The notes under the pieces are model-generated. The model ran no database searches. It saw only the letters and a list, made by a program, of their open reading frames with translations, and was not told the DNA's origin. The translations under genes and the position numbers were made by a program. A stretch of DNA of 64,000 bases from Micromonospora haikouensis (GTDB lineage Bacteria > Actinomycetota > Actinomycetes > Mycobacteriales > Micromonosporaceae), in the NCBI RefSeq assembly GCF_900091595.1, contig NZ_FMCW01000003.1, forward strand, positions 241,618 through 305,617, given 5' to 3'. Shown here piece after piece: positions 43,913-52,032 of the stretch (position 1 is the first letter of the stretch; the number at the start of each line of letters is the position of its first letter).

Positions 43913-44923
43913 GTGGCAACCATGCCCCCTCATCGTCATGCCCCGGAACGGTCAACCGCTCGCCCGGGTGGTGCCCGCCGTTTCGCACGCCGCCTGCTCA
44001 CCTTGGTCGCGGCGGTCGCCGTCGGCGCCGGGACACTAACCGCGCCCGCGTACGCCGAGCCGTCGGTGGACGAGATCGAGGCGCAGATCGACAAGCAGTG
44101 GGAGCAGCTTGAGCCCACCATCGAGCAGTACAACAAGGTCCGCGCCCAGCTCAAGGTGAACCGCGAGAAGGCGGCGGAGGTGCAGAAGAAGATCGAGCCG
44201 CTGGCGCTTGAGACAGAGCTGGCGATGAACCGCGTCGGCGACCTCGCCTCCCGCTACTACATCTCCGGCCCGTCGCAGGACATCGGCGCGCTGCTGGTCA
44301 GCACCAAGCCGGGCACCCTCGCCGAGCAGCTGACCATCCTGGACCGGCTGGCCGCGCAGGAGCGCAAGCAGGTCGAGGGCGTGCTCGCCGTCCGGGCGAA
44401 GTACGACACCGAGAAGCAGAAGCTCGACACGCTCATCGTCTCCCAGGAGAAGCAGACCAAGGAACTGGCGGCGAAGAAGACCAAGATCAACGGTGAGATC
44501 AAGCGGCTCCAGGCGTCGATGCCGAAGACCGTGGTGTCCACCGAAGGCTGCCCGACGGTCACCGGCGTGGTCAGCGCCGCTGCCCGCACCGCCATCAAGA
44601 CCGCCTGCGCCCAGGTCGGCGACCCGTACGTCTGGGGTGCCACCGGCCCGAACTCGTTCGACTGCTCCGGCCTGACCCAGTTCGCCTACAAGGCGGCCGG
44701 GATCCACCTGACCCACTTCACCGGCGCCCAGTGGAACGAGGGCCGCGCCATCCCGCGTTCCGAGGCCCGCCCCGGTGACCTGGTGTTCTTCTTCAGCGAC
44801 CTGCACCACGTCGGCCTCTACATCGGCAACGACAAGATGGTGCACGCGCCCCGCGCCGGCAAGCCGGTCAACGTGAGCAGCATCAACACCATGCCGGTGG
44901 CCGGCTTCCGCCGACCCGGCTGA
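43913..44923 (+). CDS. Secreted NlpC/P60 peptidoglycan hydrolase, first of two
   Basis: The protein has 336 residues from GTG 43913, chosen for its 9-base distance from AAGGAG; GTG 43907 is an alternative. A signal peptide (RRLLTLVAAVAVGAGTLTAP, cut near AYA-E) is followed by a coiled-coil N domain (about 45-190) and an NlpC/P60 domain with catalytic Cys251 (FDCSGLTQFAYKAAG) and His299 (DLHHVGLYIG). It should cut between D-Glu and diaminopimelate in peptidoglycan and act in cell separation, like RipA. It has a perfect 14-bp terminator and a paralogue just downstream. Confidence 0.93.
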   Translation: MATMPPHRHAPERSTARPGGARRFARRLLTLVAAVAVGAGTLTAPAYAEPSVDEIEAQIDKQWEQLEPTIEQYNKVRAQLKVNREKAAEVQKKIEPLALETELAMNRVGDLASRYYISGPSQDIGALLVSTKPGTLAEQLTILDRLAAQERKQVEGVLAVRAKYDTEKQKLDTLIVSQEKQTKELAAKKTKINGEIKRLQASMPKTVVSTEGCPTVTGVVSAAARTAIKTACAQVGDPYVWGATGPNSFDCSGLTQFAYKAAGIHLTHFTGAQWNEGRAIPRSEARPGDLVFFFSDLHHVGLYIGNDKMVHAPRAGKPVNVSSINTMPVAGFRRPG

Positions 44924-44964
44924 CCCGGCCCGGCCCCCGCGAAGGCCGCGCCGCGCAGCACCAC

Positions 44965-44999
44965 CCGAAGGCCCCCGGTCACCCGCCGGGGGCCTTCGG
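44965..44999 (+). terminator. Perfect 14-bp hairpin terminator
   Basis: CCGAAGGCCCCCGG (44965-44978) and its exact complement (44986-44999) enclose 7 bases, 42 bases after the NlpC/P60 stop. It separates the two hydrolase genes, so the second has its own transcription. Confidence 0.88.
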
Positions 45000-45140
45000 C
45001 GTGCGGCGGACATCGACGCCGGCCACGGGCCTGTACGGTGTGTCACGGCCGGTCGGGTTGCGGATCGATGGCGATCGTCTCTACTCTGGCCAATTGTCGG
45101 CCGGTAGCTGCACCGCCCAGCCGGGCGGTGACGGTGCGAC

Positions 45141-45260
45141 ACCGCCGAGTCGCCTCCGGGCGAGCCGGGGACCCAGGTACGCCGGGGTGAATCCGCAGCG
45201 GCGCTGCGGTAGGGCGCTCTCCCTTCCCGCCCGAACCCGTCAGCTAACCCGGTAGGCGGT
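45141..45260 (+). promoter_or_regulatory. ydaO/yuaA (c-di-AMP) riboswitch
   Basis: The leader contains the conserved ydaO-type blocks: GCCGGGGACCCAGG, GCCGGGGTGAATCCGCAGC, AGGGCG, then CGAACCCGTCAGCTAACCCG, closed by ACCGCC (45141-45146) with GGCGGT (45255-45260). These are hallmarks of the RF00379 class. In actinobacteria this riboswitch commonly lies ahead of resuscitation and wall-hydrolase genes and turns expression off when c-di-AMP is high. The gene controlled starts 25 bases after it. Confidence 0.88.
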
Positions 45261-45285
45261 AGAGGAAGAAGGAGAACGGAGCCCG

Positions 45286-46326
45286 GTGGCACTCCATGCC
45301 CCGCGGCACCCGTCACGCCGGTCGGCCGACGCCGACCGCATGCCGGCTGCGCCGCGTATCCGCTGGTCACGCTGCACCACCGTCCTCGCCGCCCTCGTCG
45401 GCGTCGCCGTCGTCCTGACCGGCGCACCGACCGTGGCCCACGCCGACCCTTCGGTCGCCGAGATCGAGCGGCAGATCGACGAGGACTGGAACAAGCTCGA
45501 ACCGATCATCGAGCGGCACAACGCCACCCGCCAGGACCTGGCCGCCAAGCGTAAGCAGGCCGACGCGCTCGCCGCGCGGATCGGGCCGCTCCAGCGCCAG
45601 GTGGACGAGGCGTTGAAGAAGGTCGGCGGCCTCGCCGCCGAGGCGTACAAGGGCGACAACATCTCGGTGGTCAACGCCCTGCTGGGCAGCCGCACGCCGA
45701 GCCAGATGATGGGGCAGCTGGAGCTGCTCGACCGGTTCGCCCAGCGCCAGCAGCACGACGTCCAGGCGGTCGTCGACCTCCGCGACGAGCTGGCCGCGAA
45801 GAAGCAGCCCCTCGACGAGATGGTCGCCCAGCTCACCCGCACCGAGGCCCAGCTCGCCGCGAAGAAGAAGCAGATCAACGCCGAGATCGACCGCCTGCAG
45901 AAGCTGCGGCTGAAGGTGTACGGCAACGGAGGCGGCGGCCCGCTGAAGCCCGCCCCCTGCCCGGCGTCCTACCCGGGTGGCGGCGCGGGGACGGCGGTGA
46001 AGTTCGCCTGCGCCCAGATCGGCAAGCCCTACGTCTGGGGCGCCGAGGGCCCGAACTCGTACGACTGCTCAGGGCTGATGCTGGCCGCCTGGGCGAAGGC
46101 CGGCGTCTCGCTGCCGCACAACGCGGCCCAGCAGCGGTCGGTGACCGCCAAGGTCAGCCGCGCCGACCTGCGCCCCGGCGACCTGGTCTTCTACTACTCC
46201 GACCTGCACCACGTCGGCATGTACGTGGGCGGGGGCTGGGTGGTGCACGCCTCCCGGGCCGGCGTCCCGGTGAAGATGAAGCGCGTCGACGACGGCCCGA
46301 TCCACAGCTTCGGCCGCCCCGCCTGA
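45286..46326 (+). CDS. Secreted NlpC/P60 peptidoglycan hydrolase, riboswitch-controlled
   Basis: The protein has 346 residues from GTG 45286 with GGAG at 45271-45274 and 45278-45281. A signal peptide (TTVLAALVGVAVVLTGAPTV, cut near AHA-D) precedes a coiled-coil domain and an NlpC/P60 domain with the catalytic Cys in YDCSGLMLAAW and His in DLHHVGMYVG. It is about as long as its paralogue at 43913 and shares its layout. It is expected to be repressed by c-di-AMP through the leader at 45141-45260, unlike the paralogue. Cell-wall remodelling is its role. Confidence 0.93.
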   Translation: MALHAPRHPSRRSADADRMPAAPRIRWSRCTTVLAALVGVAVVLTGAPTVAHADPSVAEIERQIDEDWNKLEPIIERHNATRQDLAAKRKQADALAARIGPLQRQVDEALKKVGGLAAEAYKGDNISVVNALLGSRTPSQMMGQLELLDRFAQRQQHDVQAVVDLRDELAAKKQPLDEMVAQLTRTEAQLAAKKKQINAEIDRLQKLRLKVYGNGGGGPLKPAPCPASYPGGGAGTAVKFACAQIGKPYVWGAEGPNSYDCSGLMLAAWAKAGVSLPHNAAQQRSVTAKVSRADLRPGDLVFYYSDLHHVGMYVGGGWVVHASRAGVPVKMKRVDDGPIHSFGRPA

Positions 46327-46331
46327 GGTGC

Positions 46332-46383
46332 AAGGAGGGGCCCCTTCTTAACGCATACGGTCGAGAAGGGGCCCCTTCTCACA
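46332..46383. repeat. GGGCCCC-type intergenic repeat, copy 2
   Basis: A 52-base element with AAGGAGGGGCCCC at the start and GAGAAGGGGCCCCTTCTCAC at the end; it is the partner of the element at 10168-10217. It begins 5 bases after the NlpC/P60 stop. AGAAGGGGCCCCTTCT is a perfect palindrome, so it can fold as a terminator. Confidence 0.78.
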
Positions 46384-46465
46384 CCCCTCGGGCGGGAGGA
46401 CGGCGGAGGGCGGCGCAGCGCGCCGCATCGTGCCGCAGGAGGAGCGGTACGTCAGGGGGCGGGGG

Positions 46466-47044
46466 TCAGCGGGGCGGCCAGGTGCGCCAGTTCTGCCACG
46501 AGCGGCTCGGGGTCGGGCCGCGCTGACCCTGGTAGCGCGAGCCGTAGACCGCCGAGCCGTACGGGTGCTCGGCCGGCGACGACAGCCGGAAGATGCACAG
46601 CTGGCCGATCTTCATGCCCGGCCACAGCGTGATCGGCAGGTTCGCCACGTTGGACAGCTCCAGCGTGACGTGGCCGGTGAAGCCCGGGTCGATGAAGCCG
46701 GCCGTGGAGTGGGTGAGCAACCCGAGCCGGCCCAGGCTCGACTTCCCCTCCAGCCGGCCGGCGAGCTGGTCGCCGAGCGAGATCACCTCCAGCGTGGAGG
46801 CGAGCACGAACTCGCCGGGGTGCAGCACGAACGGCTCGCCGTCGGGCACCTCGATCATGGAGGTCAGGTCGTCCTGCTGCACCGACGGGTCGATGTGCGT
46901 GTAGAGGTGGTTGTTGAAGACCCGGAAGAGCTTGTCGAGGCGTACGTCGATGCTCGACGGCTGCACCAGGGTCGGCTCGAACGGCTCCAGCGCGAGCGTG
47001 CCGGCCTTCAGCTCGGCGACGAGGTCGCGGTCGGAGAGCAGCAT
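46466..47044 (-). CDS. dcd: dCTP deaminase
   Basis: The protein has 192 residues from the ATG at 47044. It is a trimeric dCTP deaminase: [50 protein letters not shown] and the active-site segment [20 protein letters not shown] with the catalytic Glu. It makes dUTP from dCTP (actinobacterial members are often bifunctional and go on to dUMP), a step toward dTMP. Divergent from the PPOX-fold gene, with an SOS-like box between. Confidence 0.95.
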   Translation of the reverse strand: MLLSDRDLVAELKAGTLALEPFEPTLVQPSSIDVRLDKLFRVFNNHLYTHIDPSVQQDDLTSMIEVPDGEPFVLHPGEFVLASTLEVISLGDQLAGRLEGKSSLGRLGLLTHSTAGFIDPGFTGHVTLELSNVANLPITLWPGMKIGQLCIFRLSSPAEHPYGSAVYGSRYQGQRGPTPSRSWQNWRTWPPR

Positions 47045-47142
47045 CGCAACACCATAGCGAGGTGGGTCAGCGGGACCGGTCAGCGGGGCTGCTCAGCGGG
47101 CCTGCGAATCGGGTGCCCGACCCGCGCGTCGCGCTTCGCGTG

Positions 47143-47158
47143 TCGTACAAGTGTTCGA
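47143..47158 (+). promoter_or_regulatory. SOS/LexA-like box
   Basis: TCGTACAAGTGTTCGA matches the actinobacterial LexA consensus TCGAAC-N4-GTTCGA in 11 of 12 fixed positions. It lies 12 bases ahead of the PPOX-fold gene at 47171 and about 100 bases ahead of the divergent dcd gene, either of which could be DNA-damage inducible. Confidence 0.6.
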
Positions 47159-47170
47159 TAGAATGCCGGC

Positions 47171-47764
47171 ATGGCTTCCTGGTCCGAATTCGCCGCTGAC
47201 GAGCCACGACTCGCCGACGGGATCCGTCATCTCATGCAGCAGTACGGGCCGGGCTTCGGCTACCTGGCCACCGTCCGCGCCGACGGCGGCCCTCGGGTGC
47301 ACCCGGTGTCCCCGGTGATCACCGACGAGGGGCTCTTCTGCTTCGTCGTCGACTCGCCGAAGCGGCGCGACCTCGAACGCGACGGCCGCTACGCGCTGCA
47401 CTCCTTCCCGCCGGAGGACAGCGACGACGAGGCGTACGTGGCCGGGCACGCCAGGCCGGTGACCGACCAGGCCCGGGTGGCCCGGCTCGCCGAGATCGGG
47501 CGGGCCGCGCCGCAGGTGGACTGGCGGCTCTTCGAGTTCACCGTCGACGTGGCGATGCTGGCCCGGCGCGGCGACGCCGGCACCGTGCGCCCGGGTGAGG
47601 CGACCGGTCGGCCGGCCGTGCAGGTCTGGCTCGACCCCGGTGCCGCTGGCGCCGCGGCCACCACCACCGACGCCGCGAGCACCGCCCCGGGCGGGGGCGC
47701 GGTGGGCGTACCGGATCGGCGGTCGGCCCTCGACGGGCGCGGCGCCCATCGCGCGGCGGCCTGA
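47171..47764 (+). CDS. Pyridoxamine 5'-phosphate oxidase-fold protein
   Basis: The protein has 197 residues from ATG 47171. The split-barrel flavin fold is recognisable by FGYLATVRADGGPRVHPVSP, ITDEGLFCFVVDSPKRRDL and the repeat-like downstream strands; it ends in a Gly/Ala-rich tail after about 160. Members bind FMN or F420 and reduce varied substrates; no substrate can be assigned. No RBS of note precedes it, but the LexA-like box does, suggesting SOS control. Confidence 0.8.
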   Translation: MASWSEFAADEPRLADGIRHLMQQYGPGFGYLATVRADGGPRVHPVSPVITDEGLFCFVVDSPKRRDLERDGRYALHSFPPEDSDDEAYVAGHARPVTDQARVARLAEIGRAAPQVDWRLFEFTVDVAMLARRGDAGTVRPGEATGRPAVQVWLDPGAAGAAATTTDAASTAPGGGAVGVPDRRSALDGRGAHRAAA

Positions 47765-47835
47765 CCCCCACAGACGCCGGTGCCGGCCCGTCGGGAGACG
47801 GAGCCGGCACCGGAACGATCAGCGGCAGTGGTGCG

Positions 47836-48819
47836 TCAGGCCGCGCGGTACGCGTTCCACGCGGTCAGCATCCGCTCCGCCTGGCCGGCGGTGAACTGGT
47901 ACATGCACGTGTCGTAGGTGTAGTCCATGAAGTTGGTGATCGGGTCCAGGCCGGTCGCGGTGCAGGTGTCCCGCCCGGTCGGGCACTGGTACGCCGGCTC
48001 GGCCTCGGCCGGGGTGTCGCTCACGCCGTCGCCGGAGGCCCGGCAGCCGCCCTGGAAGGTGTGGTAGAGGTTCAGCCAGTGGCCGACCTCGTGGGTGCCG
48101 GTGTCACCCTGGTTGTAGTTGGTGGCGGTGCCGCCCGGCAGCGACTCGGTCAGCACGACGACGCCGTCCATGCTGTCCAGCCGGCGCTTCGGGAAGGTGG
48201 CCCAGCCGAGCAGGTCGTCGCTCAGCTCGCCGAGGTAGATGTTGAGCGTGTTCTTGCCGCCCTCGCGCAGCGAGGTCTTCATCGAGCGCTCGGCCGAGGA
48301 GCCCTGCACGATCGGGAACCACGCCGGGTTGGTGACCCGGTTGATCTTCTGGAGCTGGAAGCTGAAGGCGGTGGCCGCGCCGCCGGTGCCGCCGCTGTAA
48401 GCCTCGTTCAACACGCTGATCTGCGAGTTGATCATCGAGTCCGGGATGTTGCCGCCGGCCCGGGTGCCGTCCTCCTGGATGACGTGCACGACGACCGGGA
48501 TGGTCACGGCGGCGAGCGCGGCGGCGCCGGCACCGGCCCGGAAGTTGGCCCGCTCGCGCAGGGCGGCGGCGAGGTCGGCCTCCCGCTCGCGGGTCTCCTT
48601 GGCGGTCAGTTCGTTCGGCTCGTGCTTGGCGTGCGCGCCGGCCTTCACCCGGGCGTCCGAGTGGACGTCGGCCGGCTCGGCGCACGCCTCGGTCGGGGCG
48701 GCGGAGAAGGCCGAAGCGGCCGGGACGACACCCACGGCGGCGGTGCTGAGCAGGAGCGCGAGGGTCGTCGACGCGACGCCGGCGGTGCGCCGGGTCAGCA
48801 GGTTGGGACGGAGTCCCAT
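47836..48819 (-). CDS. Secreted M43-family zinc metalloprotease (pappalysin type)
   Basis: The protein has 327 residues from the ATG at 48819. A signal peptide (ASTTLALLLSTAAVGVVPAA, cut near SAF) is followed by a propeptide-like region rich in charged helices and the M43 catalytic domain with HEVGHWLNLYHTF (zinc ligands and the catalytic Glu) and the Met-turn NFMDYTYD. Six or more cysteines are in the mature part. It would degrade extracellular proteins. It ends 71 bases after the convergent PPOX-fold gene. Confidence 0.92.
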   Translation of the reverse strand: MGLRPNLLTRRTAGVASTTLALLLSTAAVGVVPAASAFSAAPTEACAEPADVHSDARVKAGAHAKHEPNELTAKETREREADLAAALRERANFRAGAGAAALAAVTIPVVVHVIQEDGTRAGGNIPDSMINSQISVLNEAYSGGTGGAATAFSFQLQKINRVTNPAWFPIVQGSSAERSMKTSLREGGKNTLNIYLGELSDDLLGWATFPKRRLDSMDGVVVLTESLPGGTATNYNQGDTGTHEVGHWLNLYHTFQGGCRASGDGVSDTPAEAEPAYQCPTGRDTCTATGLDPITNFMDYTYDTCMYQFTAGQAERMLTAWNAYRAA

Positions 48820-49061
48820 GGGCCCACCTCTTTCTGGCGGCGCGACAGGGGGTGTGTCGCGCCGTGGCTTGAACGTGCGGGAGACGTTACAACCCATCGA
48901 GGCATTTGAGAATGGGCATATGTTGCGGCGATGAAAATCCCGCGTACCGACGATGGCCTGCGGATCTTGGTCGGCCGGGTGTCGGCGTGATCGGGACGAT
49001 GGGGCGCGCGAGGGGTGCCTGGGTGCACGCGTCGACGGTGTCGGGTACAGTGGGTCCGCCT

Positions 49062-49135
49062 GCGGGTGTAGTTCAATGGCAGAACATCAGCTTCCCAAGC
49101 TGACAGTGCGGGTTCGATTCCCGTCACCCGCTCCA
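49062..49135 (+). tRNA. tRNA-Gly(CCC), AICE attachment site
   Basis: The full cloverleaf reads GCGGGTG/CACCCGC acceptor, TCAGC/GCTGA anticodon stem with loop TTCCCAA (anticodon CCC), T stem CGGGT...CCCGT with TTCGATT loop, and an encoded CCA end (49133-49135). Discriminator base is T. An integrase gene begins 91 bases away, so the 3' half of this tRNA is the probable attachment site (attL side) of the element to its right. Confidence 0.95.
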
Positions 49136-49140
49136 CGCAC

Positions 49141-49180
49141 GAAGGCCCTGGTCAGGACAGATGTCCCGCCAGGGCTTCCG
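49141..49180 (+). terminator. Hairpin after tRNA-Gly
   Basis: GAAGGCCCTGG (49141-49151) pairs with CCAGGGCTTC (49169-49178), with a bulge, just after the tRNA CCA end. It could terminate the tRNA transcript. Confidence 0.6.
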
Positions 49181-49191
49181 TGGTTCTAGGT

Positions 49192-49208
49192 CATGCTGAA
49201 ACAGGGAT
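49192..49208. repeat. 17-bp inverted repeat, left copy (int/xis flank)
   Basis: CATGCTGAAACAGGGAT at 49192-49208 is the exact reverse complement of 50893-50909. The two copies bracket the integrase and excisionase genes. It lies between the attachment site and the integrase stop, where arm-type integrase binding sites are found in other systems. Confidence 0.75.
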
Positions 49209-49225
49209 GGGCCATTAGCGGGCCA

Positions 49226-50413
49226 TTAGCTCGCCTCGGCGGCCGGTCCGTCGCCCTCGGCAACCCGCTTGACCTTGCGCTTGCTCGGCTTGCGCCGGGC
49301 CGCCTTGACCGCCTTGTCGATCGCGTCGGCGATGCCCTGGTCGGCCTCCCGGTTGGCGTGCTGGTAGATCAGCGCGGCACGCGGGCTGTCGTGCCCCATC
49401 CGCGCCATGATGTCGCGCAGGCTCGCCCCTGGTGCCCGCGACGCGAGGGTGTTGCCGGTGTGCCGCAGGTCGTGGAAGTGCAGACCGGGAACACCCACGG
49501 CAGCGACCGCCTCGGGCCACTTGACCAGCTTGTTGAAGTTGCCGCGCCAGAGGTTCCGGCCGCTCTCACCGGTGAACACGAACGCCTCGGGTGCCTCGCC
49601 GACATAGCTGCCCATGTGCTGTTTCAGCACAGGCAGTGCCGCCTTCGGCAGGGCAACGGTCCGCACACCCGCCCGCGACTTCGGCGGGCCGAGGATCAGA
49701 CCGGTTCCCCGATGCTCGACGAACGCCTGTCGCACCCGCACCGCGCCGGCCGACAGGTCGACATCGCAGCGTTGCAGGGCGACCGCCTCGCCCCACCGCA
49801 GGCACCCGAACGTCGTGACCAGGATCAGCGCCCGAAAGCGTGCCGGCATCCGCTCGGCCAACGCGAAGATCTGCGGGACGGTGAGAACCGGTCGCTCCGC
49901 CGGCTTCTCCTGGTCGGCACCGACCACGCGGCACGGGTTGACCCTGATCAGTTCGTCCTCCTTGACGGCGGTCATCAGGACCGCGCGCAGCAGCCGGTAC
50001 GCCTTGGCGGCCATGGTCACCGACACGCCCTCGGCCAGCAGCAGTGCCCGCCACTCGCGGACCATGGGCGTGTCGATCCGGTTGAGCGGCATGTCGCCGA
50101 GATGCGGCGTGATGTGCCTCCCGAGCGTCCAGCGATACAGGTGCACGGTCCGGGGCCGCAGGTTCGGCCGCTCGGCGATCCACCGCTCGGCGTAGTCGCG
50201 TAGCCGGATCTTCCCGCGCTCAGGGTCGATCCACTCACCCCGCATCATCTGGGCCTCGACCAGCGACAGGTACTTCTCGGCCTCGGCCTTGCGGGCGAAC
50301 GTCTGCGGAGCGGAGCGCATCCGCCCGTCCGGGCCGGGGTAGCGAGCCTGGTAGCGGCCGGACTCGCGCTTACGGATGTTGCCGAATCGGCGGTGTCCCT
50401 CTCGGTTTGCCAT
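49226..50413 (-). CDS. AICE tyrosine integrase
   Basis: The protein has 395 residues from the ATG at 50413. An N-terminal arm-binding and SAM-like core-binding part (RLRDYAERWIAERPNLRPRT) is followed by the catalytic domain with the first Arg in GCLRWGEAVAL, HDLRHTGNTLASR (His and Arg) and the tyrosine nucleophile in ALIYQHANREAD. Integrases of this type (pSAM2 group) act at tRNA 3' ends; the neighbouring tRNA-Gly(CCC) is the likely site. Its start is 2 bases after the excisionase stop, so they are one operon. Confidence 0.95.
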   Translation of the reverse strand: MANREGHRRFGNIRKRESGRYQARYPGPDGRMRSAPQTFARKAEAEKYLSLVEAQMMRGEWIDPERGKIRLRDYAERWIAERPNLRPRTVHLYRWTLGRHITPHLGDMPLNRIDTPMVREWRALLLAEGVSVTMAAKAYRLLRAVLMTAVKEDELIRVNPCRVVGADQEKPAERPVLTVPQIFALAERMPARFRALILVTTFGCLRWGEAVALQRCDVDLSAGAVRVRQAFVEHRGTGLILGPPKSRAGVRTVALPKAALPVLKQHMGSYVGEAPEAFVFTGESGRNLWRGNFNKLVKWPEAVAAVGVPGLHFHDLRHTGNTLASRAPGASLRDIMARMGHDSPRAALIYQHANREADQGIADAIDKAVKAARRKPSKRKVKRVAEGDGPAAEAS

Positions 50414-50415
50414 GA

Positions 50416-50673
50416 TCAGGCGACACTCCTCAATCCGCGCCAAACGGTCTCTGCGGTCATCGGCTCGACTCGTCCGGCACGGACGAACGCGGCCAGGTCG
50501 GCGGGGTCGATCCGAATCGACCGGCCGAGCCGGTGAAATGCGATCTGCCGTTCAGCAACGGCACGGCGGACGTAGCGCACGCTCATGCCGATGCGGCTTG
50601 CGGCTTCTTCGATGGTCAGCAACTCGGCGGGCAGTTCCAGTACTGGCGTGTGGCGGGTGGTCCGCTTGGCCAT
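50416..50673 (-). CDS. Excisionase-like helix-turn-helix protein
   Basis: A basic 85-residue protein from the ATG at 50673, with a MerR-type winged helix: LPAELLTIEEAASRIGMSVR, YVRRAVAERQIAFHRLGRSI and IDPADLAAFVRAGR. This is the layout of Xis proteins in AICEs, which direct the integrase to excision. A longer upstream in-frame extension exists but is not used because it is Arg/Pro-rich. The stop lies 2 bases ahead of the integrase start. Confidence 0.88.
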   Translation of the reverse strand: MAKRTTRHTPVLELPAELLTIEEAASRIGMSVRYVRRAVAERQIAFHRLGRSIRIDPADLAAFVRAGRVEPMTAETVWRGLRSVA

Positions 50674-50892
50674 CGGGCGTGTCCCTTCCGGGCGGTGCGG
50701 GATGTATCGGGGCGGTGCGACAAGGCGTTGAGAGCGCCGGTAACGGCCTTTCCGGCGATGCGAGCGAATCGGCGTGGCGTGGCGGGCCGCGTCGGCAGAG
50801 AGCCGTGCAGCGGCCCGCTGAGAGGCTCGCTGAGCCAAGATCACGGCTGCCTTGGTGTCTTGGTGTATCTCTGTGCTGAAACACCCGGGTAG

Positions 50893-50909
50893 ATCCCTGT
50901 TTCAGCATG
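50893..50909. repeat. 17-bp inverted repeat, right copy, with TGCTGAAACA half-copy
   Basis: ATCCCTGTTTCAGCATG at 50893-50909 is the exact complement of 49192-49208. A third copy of the core (TGCTGAAACA) lies 9 bases outside at 50874-50883, facing it. Region 50674-50919 has no other feature; it is the upstream region of xis, so the repeat may be both an operator and a recombination site. Confidence 0.72.
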
Positions 50910-50919
50910 TTCGGCGAGA

Positions 50920-52032
50920 TCACTGCCAGAGCCCGGCTGTCCCCGCGCTGTCCCCCTCGTTTCCACAGCTCAGAGCGGGTCGGGGGACACCGGGGACAGG
51001 AGGGACACCGGGGACGCGATACCGGCCGCCGGTGTCGGCGGCGAGCTGCCCGTCGGCGAGCATCCGCTGACAGGTGCGCTTGACGTTGTCGTAGGCGAGT
51101 CCGACCCCGTCGGCGATGACCTTGGGAGTACTGCCGGGTGCGGCCCGCAGGAAGCGCAGGATCGTCGCGCGGGTCTCGCCGACCTGGTGATCCTCGGCGG
51201 GGCCGTCGAGCATCTGCCAGGCACCGGCGGCGGGGTCGAACGTGAGGGCGTACTCGTTCTCATCGACGTCGCGGCCGGTCACGTGCAGCACGCCGTCACC
51301 CTGGTTACGCGCCCGCTTGAGTACGAGGGTGGCGTCAGCGGCCCCGGCGAGTCCGTTGGTTCCCGAGACCTCGGTGAGGAAGTCGTCGGATCCGGCCTTA
51401 CGCACGTGGTGAACCAGGACGAACGCGACGCCGTAGTCGTCTGCGACCTTCTTCGCCCGGCCGACAGCGGCGTAGTCGGCATCGTAGGCGGACGCGCCGG
51501 GGGCGGAGTGGCCGCGCAGCTTGGCGAACACGTCGATGATGACCATGCGGGCGTTCGGGTTGCGGTCGAGCCACGCGGCGATGGCCTGGTCGCCACCCTG
51601 CGGCAGCGGCGGGCACTCGGTGGCGAGGGTGAGTCCGGCCGGGGCCTTGCGCTGGCCGAGGACCTTGCCGAGCCGGTTTTGCAGGCGGCGGGCGGTGTCT
51701 TCCAGGGCGAGGTACAGCACCGGGCCGGGCTCGACCGGGATCGCGCCGAACGCCTTGCCGCCAAGGGCGACGTCGAGGCCGAGGCCGAGCGACATCCACG
51801 ACTTGCCGACCTTGGGCGGGCCGCAGAGCAGGTTTACGCCCTCGGACAGCACACCGGGCACGGCCCACTTGGGCGGGGCGAACTCCATCGCCATGATGTC
51901 GGCGGCAGTCCACGACGTGCGGATCCGGGCGGGCCGCGCCTGCGTGGGCGACAGAACCTCGGCGGCGTCCTCTGGCCCAGCGACGTGCAGTTTCGGGCGG
52001 TCCGGCCGTTCGGCCGGGATCGGACCAGTCAT
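50920..52032 (-). CDS. RecA-like replication ATPase (RepA-like) of the AICE
   Basis: The protein has 370 residues from the ATG at 52032. It has a RecA/DnaB-type ATPase core with Walker A GPPKVGKSWMSLGLG, Walker B MVIIDVFAKLRG and the sensor region FVLVHHVRKAGSDDF, followed by a helix-turn-helix-like C region (TPKVIADGVGLAYDNVKRT) and a GVPPVPGVPRP tail encoded by TGTCCCC repeats. Such ATPases are helicase or initiator components in AICEs. Its start overlaps the DUF6884 stop by 4 bases. Confidence 0.85.
   Translation of the reverse strand: MTGPIPAERPDRPKLHVAGPEDAAEVLSPTQARPARIRTSWTAADIMAMEFAPPKWAVPGVLSEGVNLLCGPPKVGKSWMSLGLGLDVALGGKAFGAIPVEPGPVLYLALEDTARRLQNRLGKVLGQRKAPAGLTLATECPPLPQGGDQAIAAWLDRNPNARMVIIDVFAKLRGHSAPGASAYDADYAAVGRAKKVADDYGVAFVLVHHVRKAGSDDFLTEVSGTNGLAGAADATLVLKRARNQGDGVLHVTGRDVDENEYALTFDPAAGAWQMLDGPAEDHQVGETRATILRFLRAAPGSTPKVIADGVGLAYDNVKRTCQRMLADGQLAADTGGRYRVPGVPPVPGVPRPALSCGNEGDSAGTAGLWQ
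50938..51015. repeat. TGTCCCC/GGGGACA repeat cluster 1
   Basis: TGTCCCC occurs at 50938-50944 and 50949-50955, and GGGGAC(A) at 50983-50989, 50992-50998 and 51010-51015; GGGACACCGGGGAC is repeated directly 18 bases apart (50984-50997, 51002-51015). Most of the cluster is in the 3' coding end of the RecA-like gene and partly reflects Val-Pro/Gly-Val repeats. A second cluster is at 60862-60941. Confidence 0.7.

Noticed and set aside
49620..49629. Fourth TGTTTCAGCA copy inside the integrase gene
   Set aside because: It encodes normal integrase residues (VLKQH) and is only 10 bases, so chance is likely; it was not counted with the 17-bp repeat pair.
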